Shown in pieces: positions 7,650 to 12,356 of a stretch of 12,356 bases of DNA. Position numbers and translations under genes: made by a program. The stretch spans positions 1-12,356 of the forward strand of contig CADBQE010000300.1 of NCBI GenBank assembly GCA_902796695.1. The letters run 5' to 3'. The notes beneath the pieces were generated by a model. That model worked only from the letters and a program-made list of their open reading frames with translations. It had not been told where the DNA came from and made no database searches. How positions within the stretch are numbered: the first letter of the stretch is position 1; every line of letters starts with the position of its first letter. Origin of the DNA: an uncultured Lachnospiraceae bacterium (GTDB lineage: Bacteria > Bacillota > Clostridia > Lachnospirales > Lachnospiraceae).

Positions 7650-7877
7650 ATGAAAGACCAGATAAAAGAGTATTTCAGTGATTTCCGCGGATGGCTGGCG
7701 CTCGGCGTTTTCACCGCAGCCCTGCTCATCATGGGCTTTACCAAGATCCTTTCCCGCCATACGAATCTTGCGATCGTGCTGATTTTTGTGGTCGCGGTCA
7801 TCGACATGTGCATTCTGGGACTCAAACCCCGGAAGACGGAAGAAGAAAAGCCCGCGGAGAAGAACAACAAGGAATAA
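7650..7877 (+). CDS. Small two-helix membrane protein between TRAP permease and binding protein
   Basis: A 75-residue protein that I cannot assign to a named family. It has a short charged N-terminus (MKDQIKEYFSDFRG), two predicted membrane helices (about residues 15-34, WLALGVFTAALLIMGFTKIL, and 40-58, LAIVLIFVVAVIDMCILGL), and a very charged Lys/Glu tail (KPRKTEEEKPAEKNNKE). Both tails probably face the cytoplasm. An ATG two codons earlier (7644) gives 77 residues but is too close to the AGGAGG. It lies 32 nt after the permease stop and 48 nt before the lipoprotein gene, so it belongs to the transporter operon and may be an accessory or assembly factor. The permease already contains a fused small-subunit region, so this would be an extra component rather than the missing DctQ. 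A separate solid ribosome site supports real translation. Confidence 0.8.
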   Translation: MKDQIKEYFSDFRGWLALGVFTAALLIMGFTKILSRHTNLAIVLIFVVAVIDMCILGLKPRKTEEEKPAEKNNKE

Positions 7878-7878
7878 A

Positions 7879-7895
7879 TTGCAGAGAGTCTGCAA
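7879..7895 (+). other. Short hairpin just upstream of the binding-protein gene
   Basis: TTGCAGA (7879-7885), a 3-nt loop, then TCTGCAA (7889-7895), directly after the small membrane-protein stop and about 30 nt before the lipoprotein ATG. It is not followed by a T-run, so it is not a terminator. Its position suits a 5' mRNA-stabilising or processing element that would raise expression of the binding protein over the membrane subunits. The function is inferred. Confidence 0.45.
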
Positions 7896-7925
7896 ATATT
7901 TAATAACAAAAAAAGGAGACAAAAC

Positions 7926-9011
7926 ATGAAGAAGGTTATCGCCCTGATCCTGAGCGCGCTGATGCTGATGTCCGTACTGGGCGGCTGCGGCGGCTCCAAT
8001 CCCGCTGCCACGACGGCTGCACCCGCTCCCGCCACGGAAGCCCCGAAGGACGGCACCACGGCCGCCCAGCAGTCCGACAAGCTGCAGCCCTATGACAAGA
8101 CTCAGTTCCTGACGTTCTACTGCACCTCTCCGGGTGCCACGCTGTACAACATCGCCGCGACCTATATGCCGCTGTGGCAGGAATACGCGAACATCAACGT
8201 GACGATCAACCCCGGCGGATCGATCCCGAACCTGAAGGCCCTGGTCAACAAGGAAACCGACCTGGCTTTCACGCACCACACCATGGCCTACCTGGCTTCT
8301 CAGGGAGATCAGCAGTTCTTTGAAGGAGTCAAGTATGAAGGCGTGAACGTAATCGCCCCGATGACCCCTGCCGCTATCCAGATCGTGACCCTCGGCGACA
8401 GCAAGATCAACTCGCTGGCCGACCTCGCCGGCAACAACATCAAGCTCGGCCTCGGCGTGGCCGGCTCCACCGGAAACGCGTTCTTTATCCCCTTCCTGGA
8501 AGAGGAATACGGCATCTCCCTGGACAGCATCGTAGCCAAGGGCGGCGCCGTCAGCTACCTGAGCGACTCTGAAGCTTCCTCCGGCCTGTCCGACGGCCAG
8601 ATCGACGTATTCGTCATGATGGGCGTATGGCCCAAGGCCACGGTCCAGGAAGTGGAATACAGCAAGAGCGGCGTCAAGCTTATCAACATGGATGAGGACA
8701 AGCTGAGCAATTACCTGTCCCGTCATCCCGAATGGGCCCGCGTAACGATCCCCGCCGGCAGCTACAAGAACCAGACGCAGGATATCAATGCGGTCTCCGC
8801 GTTCGCGATCATTGCCTGCCGCGAAGATATGGATGAGGAAATGGTCTACAAACTGACCCGCGTGATCTGGGAGCACTGGGAAGAAGCCGGCAAGTCCTAT
8901 CCCGAAATCGCCAAGTGGATGCTGAAGGAAGACATGCTGGAGATCTCCAAGGCCGTTCCGGTCCATCCCGGCGCCATGCGCTACTACAAGGAGATCGGCC
9001 TGTTCAAGTAA
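7926..9011 (+). CDS. TAXI-family TRAP transporter solute-binding lipoprotein
   Basis: A 361-residue exported lipoprotein. The signal is MKKVIALILSALMLMSVLGGC with lipobox LGGC; Cys21 would be lipidated. An Ala/Thr/Pro-rich linker (about 22-52) tethers the domain to the membrane. The mature domain has TAXI features: FYCTSPGATLYNIAATYMPL near the start, NPGGSIPNLKALVNKETDLAFTHH, and in the second lobe NNIKLGLGVAGSTGNAFF and DGQIDVFVMMGVWPKA. It captures substrate outside the membrane and delivers it to the fused permease encoded upstream. The start is supported by AAGGAG (7913-7918) 7 nt before ATG. A terminator-like hairpin follows it, which could make the transporter the main product of this transcript. 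The ligand cannot be predicted from sequence; known TAXI ligands include dicarboxylates and amino acids. Confidence 0.95.
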   Translation: MKKVIALILSALMLMSVLGGCGGSNPAATTAAPAPATEAPKDGTTAAQQSDKLQPYDKTQFLTFYCTSPGATLYNIAATYMPLWQEYANINVTINPGGSIPNLKALVNKETDLAFTHHTMAYLASQGDQQFFEGVKYEGVNVIAPMTPAAIQIVTLGDSKINSLADLAGNNIKLGLGVAGSTGNAFFIPFLEEEYGISLDSIVAKGGAVSYLSDSEASSGLSDGQIDVFVMMGVWPKATVQEVEYSKSGVKLINMDEDKLSNYLSRHPEWARVTIPAGSYKNQTQDINAVSAFAIIACREDMDEEMVYKLTRVIWEHWEEAGKSYPEIAKWMLKEDMLEISKAVPVHPGAMRYYKEIGLFK

Positions 9012-9050
9012 ACGGCCGCACCCTTTGAATCTGTACTCTCTTTTTCCTTC

Positions 9051-9086
9051 GGGCGGGCAGATTTCTCCGTCTGCCCGCTCTTTTTG
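9051..9086 (+). terminator. Rho-independent terminator or attenuator after the binding-protein gene
   Basis: A perfect 9-bp stem (GCGGGCAGA 9053-9061, TCTGCCCGC 9070-9078), extendable by a G-T and a G-C pair, with an 8-nt loop, followed at once by a T-rich run (TCTTTTTG, about 9079-9086). No clear promoter lies between it and the next gene 30 nt on, so the hydro-lyase genes may depend on partial read-through. Confidence 0.85.
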
Positions 9087-9100
9087 TCCTGAATCACTGA

Positions 9101-9106
9101 AAGGAG
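9101..9106 (+). promoter_or_regulatory. Ribosome binding site deciding a TTG start
   Basis: AAGGAG stands 9 nt before TTG at 9116. No in-frame ATG is found before the conserved N-terminal region, and the nearby TTG at 9111 is out of frame and only 4 nt away, so TTG 9116 is the start of the large hydro-lyase subunit. Confidence 0.75.
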
Positions 9107-9115
9107 ATCGTTGTT

Positions 9116-10393
9116 TTGCAGCAGACTGTAATTGAAAAAATATTCTCCGAGCATGTCGGACGTCCCGTTAAGGCCGGAGAGGAGGTCATGATCGTTCCGG
9201 ACCTGACCTGCATGTATGAACTGCCCGGATACGTAGACCGTTTTCTGAAGATGGTCAAGGAGATGGGGATCACGAAAGCTCCGCACCCGGAACGGGTCGT
9301 GATCGGCATCGACCACTTCTACCCCGGCGGGACCGCGGAGGAGCAGGAGATCCATAAGGATACCTGGGAATTCGTCAGAAGGTTCGGCTTTCAGATGATC
9401 GACGGGGAAGGCGTGAGCCACCAGATCATCTGCGAAAAGTATCTGGTGCCCGGGATGATCGCACTTCACCATGACGCGCACGCGTGCCTGTTTTCGGCGC
9501 TGGGCGTTCCGCTTTTCCCCATGAGCGGAGAGATCCTGGAGACCATGCTGCTGGAGGATGTGGAACTGACCTGTCCGGAGACCGTCCGGGTCAATTTCCG
9601 CGGCCGCCTGCAGCGCGGCGTCTGCGGCCGGGACGTGCAGATGCGGATGCTGGAGCTGATCGGCCCCAGCGGCGCCCTTAACGCCTGCGTGGAAATGGGC
9701 GGTGAGGGATTAAAGAACCTCAGCATCGGCGACCGCTTTACTATCGGCAACCAGATCATGTTCCTGGGCGCCAAGACCGCGGTGTTCGAGCAGGATGAGC
9801 AGACGGACGCGTATCTGGCTAAATACGGCCGCAGCGCTTCGAAACGGTATGCGCCGGATCCGGATGCGGTTTACACGAAAACGTTCGAGATCGATCTGGA
9901 CGAGGTCGAACCGATGCTGCTGGTCCCTCCGACCCCGGCCAATATCGGATATGTAAAGGATTATCTGGGAAGACCGGTGGATGCGGGCCTGGTCGGCTCC
10001 TGCGCCTCGGGCCGCATGGAGGATTTTGAACAGCTTCTGGAGATCCTGGACGGGAAAAAGGTGAAAGAAGGCTTCCGCCTGCTCTGCGTTCCCTCCACGA
10101 TCGGAATCCAGAAGGAAATGGCGGAAAACGGCGTGATGTCCCGGCTGATCGACTGCGGCGCCCGGGTGCATTATCCCAGCTGTGATTTCTGCTACGGGAA
10201 GACCGGCGCGCTGGCTTCCGGAGAAACCTGTCTGGCCGATGCGCAGATCAACGTTCCGGGCCGTCTGGGAAGCCGTCTGGCTGATATCTTTACAGCCGGC
10301 CCTTACGCGATTGCCGCGGCGGCGCTGACCGGCGTCATTACGGATCCGCGAACGCTGCTGCAGGAAGGAGGGAACGATGCTTCCGGAAATTAA
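9116..10393 (+). CDS. Aconitase-family hydro-lyase large subunit, LeuC-like, with altered active site
   Basis: A 425-residue cytoplasmic protein of LeuC/HacA length. It keeps the three [4Fe-4S] ligands: Cys296 in VGSCASGR, and Cys356 and Cys359 in PSCDFCYGK. Asp66-His67 in GIDHFYPGG match the family's early DH pair. Family enzymes dehydrate and rehydrate hydroxy-di- or tricarboxylates. Several positions depart from the usual motifs: GDSHT is HDAHA (Asp120-Ala121-His122), CNMxxExGA is GNQIMFLGA (Phe216 in place of the glutamate), and the late NRNFxGR reads QINVPGR. The enzyme may therefore act on an unusual substrate; annotation as isopropylmalate dehydratase would be unsafe, and no leucine genes are near. 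It starts with TTG and overlaps the small-subunit gene by 17 nt. Family is sure, substrate unknown; dimethylmalate- or methylmalate-type dehydration is only a guess from the family. Confidence 0.9.
   Translation: MQQTVIEKIFSEHVGRPVKAGEEVMIVPDLTCMYELPGYVDRFLKMVKEMGITKAPHPERVVIGIDHFYPGGTAEEQEIHKDTWEFVRRFGFQMIDGEGVSHQIICEKYLVPGMIALHHDAHACLFSALGVPLFPMSGEILETMLLEDVELTCPETVRVNFRGRLQRGVCGRDVQMRMLELIGPSGALNACVEMGGEGLKNLSIGDRFTIGNQIMFLGAKTAVFEQDEQTDAYLAKYGRSASKRYAPDPDAVYTKTFEIDLDEVEPMLLVPPTPANIGYVKDYLGRPVDAGLVGSCASGRMEDFEQLLEILDGKKVKEGFRLLCVPSTIGIQKEMAENGVMSRLIDCGARVHYPSCDFCYGKTGALASGETCLADAQINVPGRLGSRLADIFTAGPYAIAAAALTGVITDPRTLLQEGGNDASGN
10366..10371 (+). promoter_or_regulatory. Ribosome binding site inside the large-subunit gene
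   Basis: AGGAGG, 5 nt before the ATG of the small subunit, lies within the last codons of the large-subunit frame. It supports start 10377 and a 17-nt gene overlap, typical of translationally coupled subunits made in equal amounts. Confidence 0.75.
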
Positions 10394-10904
10394 AGGAAAA
10401 GTCGCGTATATCTTTGAAGAACCGGATTTCGACGTGGACCTGATCTGCGGGATGGGCAACTATACCGTAACGGATCCGGTGCTGCTGAAGCAGCTGTGCA
10501 TGAAAGACATCTATCCGCAGTTCCGGGAAGAAACGGAACCGGGCGATGTGGTGGTGTGCGCTGCGAATTTCGGCTACGGTCATCCGCATATCGCGGGGCC
10601 CGTCGGAATGGCGCTGAACGGCATTTCGGCGATCATAGCGGAATCGTTCTGCCCCGGCTTTTACCGGGCCAACTCGCACAGAGGGTATCCCCTGATCGAA
10701 TGCGAGGGGATCCTGAAGGAAGTGAAAAAAGGAGACCGGGTCGAATTTGACTGGGAGCGGTGCGAACTGCATCTGCCGGATTCCGGCAAAGTCCTTCCGT
10801 GCAAAAGGATCCCGCAGAAGAGCCTGGATCTGATCGAAGTGGGCGGGATCTATGAGTTTATTAAAAAACGCGTTCTGGATGCGCAGCAGGGCAGAAACAG
10901 CTGA
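10377..10904 (+). CDS. Aconitase-family hydro-lyase small subunit (swivel domain), LeuD-like, non-canonical loop
   Basis: A 175-residue swivel-domain protein, the partner of the preceding large subunit. Recognisable LeuD features are DPVLLKQLCMKDIYPQF, GDVVVCAANFGYG, AIIAESFCPGFYRANSHRGYPLIE and the EGILKEVKKGDRVEFDW strand. The loop that in LeuD and aconitase reads NFGCGSSREHA, and supplies the catalytic serine and substrate-binding arginine, is NFGYGHPHIAG here (Asn64 to Gly74), with His69-Pro70-His71 replacing Ser-Ser-Arg. The fold is clearly the family fold but the chemistry must differ or be carried by other residues. Loss of the same class of residues in the large subunit suggests a coherent divergent subfamily rather than decay, since both frames are intact and have good ribosome sites. 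A strong terminator follows. Confidence 0.88.
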   Translation: MLPEIKGKVAYIFEEPDFDVDLICGMGNYTVTDPVLLKQLCMKDIYPQFREETEPGDVVVCAANFGYGHPHIAGPVGMALNGISAIIAESFCPGFYRANSHRGYPLIECEGILKEVKKGDRVEFDWERCELHLPDSGKVLPCKRIPQKSLDLIEVGGIYEFIKKRVLDAQQGRNS

Positions 10905-10926
10905 TCCGGACACGGTAAAGAGAATC

Positions 10927-10967
10927 GGGGAGACAGCAAATCCGAAAGGAGGCTGTCTCTCTTTTTT
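10927..10967 (+). terminator. Rho-independent terminator after the hydro-lyase genes
   Basis: Stem GAGACAGC (10930-10937) with GCTGTCTC (10952-10959), extendable outward by G-T/G-C pairs; the apical part can form TCC-GAAA-GGA with a GNRA-type tetraloop. Six T follow at 10962-10967. This is the clear end of the cluster's transcript. Confidence 0.92.
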
Positions 10968-11043
10968 AAATGGGACATCTCTGAAACCTGGAGATTCAAA
11001 TCTTTTAAAAAGTGAAGGCCCGGATGCCGCAAAAAACTGGCGT

Positions 11044-11071
11044 TTGACGGCAATTATACATACAATATAAC
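11044..11071 (+). promoter_or_regulatory. Candidate sigma-70 type promoter in the long intergenic gap
   Basis: TTGACG (11044-11049) and TATAAC (11066-11071), each 5 of 6 to consensus, 16 nt apart. It lies in the 353-nt gap 10905-11257, whose other contents are the terminator at its left end and the tandem -10 boxes nearer the aminotransferase. It would give that gene a leader of about 180 nt, or a short independent RNA. No riboswitch fold was recognised in the leader. Confidence 0.45.
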
Positions 11072-11175
11072 ACGTCAAGCCCTATATCGGCGGCGCGATT
11101 GGGGAAATGCTTCAAAAAATAGAAAAACACAGCGCTTTTTTTGCATAAAAGTAGAAAGAACCGGCAGGCCGGGCT

Positions 11176-11212
11176 TGGTATAATTTAAACAACATAGCAG
11201 TATTCGTATAAT
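11176..11212 (+). promoter_or_regulatory. Tandem promoter boxes for the aminotransferase
   Basis: Two perfect TATAAT boxes 28 nt apart. The first (11179-11184) is preceded by TGG, an extended -10 form, but has no good -35. The second (11207-11212) has TTTAAA (11184-11189, 4 of 6) with 17-nt spacing and would start transcription about 40 nt before the aminotransferase ATG. A/T-rich sequence upstream (about 11113-11156) could help polymerase binding. Confidence 0.6.
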
Positions 11213-11257
11213 TGGATAAACACCGGGGTCGGCCGGCAAAAACCGAAGGAGGCAAAG

Positions 11258-12356
11258 ATGTTCGATACAGAAGTTCTTTTCTCAGACGTATTCAAAAAAC
11301 TGAAGGGCAACATTATTCGTGAGCTATATAAATGGACCACTCAGCCCGGTTTTATTTCTTTTGCGGGCGGAAATCCGGATCCGACAACGTTCCCGGCGGA
11401 GCAGCTGGCTGAGATCGCACACCGGATCCTGCTGGAAAACGGCACGTTTGCGCTGCAGTACGGAGTATCCAGCGGCGCCCTTCCTTTGCGGGAGTTCGTG
11501 GCGGATCTGATGACCCGGGAAGGCGTTCCCAGCAAAGTGGAAAATATTTCCATTATGACGGGTTCGCAGCAGACCATGGATATGCTGGCCCGCTCGCTCC
11601 TTAACCCCGGCGACACCGTGCTGGTGGAAAGCCCCACGTATGTGGCGGCACTTAAGATCTTCAGCATCTACGGCGCAAATATCGTGCCGGTGGACGGCGA
11701 TGACTGCGGCATGATTCCCGAATCGCTGGAAGAGAAGCTGAACGAAGGCCCCGTCAAGCTGATCTATATGATCCCGAACTTCCAGAATCCCTCCGGCATC
11801 ACGCTGCCCTGGGAGCGCCGCCGGCAGATCATGGAGATCGTGCAGAAGCACAACGTCCTGGTGATCGAGGACGACCCGTACGGAAAACTCCGCGTGGACG
11901 GAGAAGCCGTTCCGCACATGAAGACGCTGGATACGCTGGGACAGGTGATCTACATGGGATCTTTCTCCAAGACCATCGCCCCCGGCCTGCGGGTAGCCTA
12001 TGCCGTGACCAACGAGGAAATCGCGAAGAAGCTGGTGCTGGCCAAGCAGAATGACGATATGCATACCCCGACGTTAAACCAGCTGATCGTGAACGAGTAC
12101 TGCCGTCAGGGCCTGTGGGAACCGCATATTCAGGAAAGTTGCGCACTGTACCGCAGAAAACGCGATGCTGTGCTGGACCTGCTGAAGAAATATTTCCCGA
12201 AGCAGATGAAATGGATCGTCCCGGAAGGCGGCCTGTTCCTGTGGTCGGAGCTGCCGGAAGGCTACTCCTCCATGGAACTGCTGGATTTTGTTCTGCCGGC
12301 CAAGGTGGCCTACGTGCCCGGCGAAAGCTTTTTCGTGGACGGCCGCGGAAAGGGAA
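11258..12356 (+). CDS. PLP-dependent class I/II aminotransferase (LysN/MocR-like fold), 3' partial
   Basis: The frame runs open from ATG 11258 to the window edge, giving 366 residues of a family usually near 400, so little is missing. The start follows AAGGAGG (11246-11252) by 5 nt. Fold type I landmarks are ISFAGGNPDPTTFP, LQYGVSSGALPLREFV, IMTGSQQTMDM, PNFQNPSG, VIEDDPYGKLR (Asp205 for the PLP pyridine nitrogen, Tyr208 nearby), and GSFSKTIAPGLRVAY with the Schiff-base lysine Lys238. Such enzymes transfer amino groups between amino acids and 2-oxoacids in the cytoplasm; 2-aminoadipate/branched-chain/aromatic aminotransferases are the closest named relatives, and no N-terminal GntR domain is present. 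It has its own promoters and follows a strong terminator, so it is a separate unit. It could use the 2-oxoacid made by the dehydrogenase, but that is inference. Confidence 0.93.
   Translation, partial: MFDTEVLFSDVFKKLKGNIIRELYKWTTQPGFISFAGGNPDPTTFPAEQLAEIAHRILLENGTFALQYGVSSGALPLREFVADLMTREGVPSKVENISIMTGSQQTMDMLARSLLNPGDTVLVESPTYVAALKIFSIYGANIVPVDGDDCGMIPESLEEKLNEGPVKLIYMIPNFQNPSGITLPWERRRQIMEIVQKHNVLVIEDDPYGKLRVDGEAVPHMKTLDTLGQVIYMGSFSKTIAPGLRVAYAVTNEEIAKKLVLAKQNDDMHTPTLNQLIVNEYCRQGLWEPHIQESCALYRRKRDAVLDLLKKYFPKQMKWIVPEGGLFLWSELPEGYSSMELLDFVLPAKVAYVPGESFFVDGRGKG

Noticed and set aside
7578..8966. A 462-codon open frame on the minus strand across the small membrane protein and the binding lipoprotein
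   Set aside because: It runs antisense to two well-supported genes and their intergenic hairpin, has low-complexity His/Gly/Arg-rich composition and no ribosome site or family motif.
9116..10904. Assignment of the hydro-lyase pair as leucine-biosynthetic LeuCD
   Set aside because: Active-site motifs differ in both subunits and no other leucine-pathway gene is present; the neighbouring genes are catabolic and transport genes.
10852..11070. A 72-codon frame overlapping the end of the small subunit and the terminator
   Set aside because: It runs through the rho-independent terminator and has no family motif.
11107..11148. A 13-codon leader-peptide frame (MLQKIEKHSAFFA) before the aminotransferase
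   Set aside because: No good ribosome site, no run of regulatory codons and no attenuator hairpin after it; chance occurrence is likely.
1..12356. CRISPR arrays, tRNA/rRNA genes, insertion sequences, phage or defence genes
   Set aside because: I saw no regularly spaced repeats, no cloverleaf or rRNA-like segments, no transposase motifs and no terminal inverted repeats with target duplications.

Overview
The window looks like a catabolic (organic-acid or acyl-CoA) gene cluster from a GC-rich anaerobic member of the Bacillota, probably class Clostridia. The evidence is strong AGGAGG-type ribosome sites, a lipoprotein signal followed by an Ala/Thr/Pro linker typical of clostridial binding proteins, rho-independent terminators, and enzyme families common in anaerobic fermenters. 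No taxonomic search was possible. All eleven real genes lie on the + strand; the long minus-strand open frames are GC-driven shadows.

Layout. (1) 3-3805 is a tight three-gene block: an HMG-CoA-synthase-like domain fused to a DUF35 zinc-ribbon/OB-fold (its 5' end lies outside the window), a thiolase of the SCP-x/archaeal type, and a CaiB/BaiF (class III) CoA-transferase. (2) After a hairpin come a D-2-hydroxyacid dehydrogenase (3871-4857) and a PocR-like AraC-family regulator (4864-5604). (3) 5746-9011 encodes a TAXI-type TRAP transporter: fused permease, a small two-helix membrane protein, and a binding lipoprotein. A consensus -10 box inside an inverted repeat lies just upstream. (4) A terminator-like hairpin (9051-9086) separates the lipoprotein from a two-gene aconitase/isopropylmalate-dehydratase-like hydro-lyase (9116-10904), which ends in a strong terminator. 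(5) A 353-base gap with several candidate promoters leads to a PLP aminotransferase that runs off the right edge.

Inferred joint role: the TAXI transporter imports a carboxylate; hydro-lyase and dehydrogenase rearrange or oxidise a hydroxy-acid; the CoA-transferase activates an acid; and the thiolase with the HMGCS-like/DUF35 protein cleaves (or forms) a C-C bond of the CoA ester. The substrate cannot be read from the sequence.

The most unusual points are that the HMGCS-like domain appears to lack all three catalytic residues of its family (Glu, Cys, His replaced by Thr, Thr, Val), and that the LeuC/LeuD-like pair keeps its three Fe-S cysteines but has lost most canonical substrate and acid-base motifs (DSH to DAH, NMxxE to NQIMF, and the LeuD GSSREHA loop to GHPHIAG). 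Together these suggest a pathway built from repurposed enzymes.
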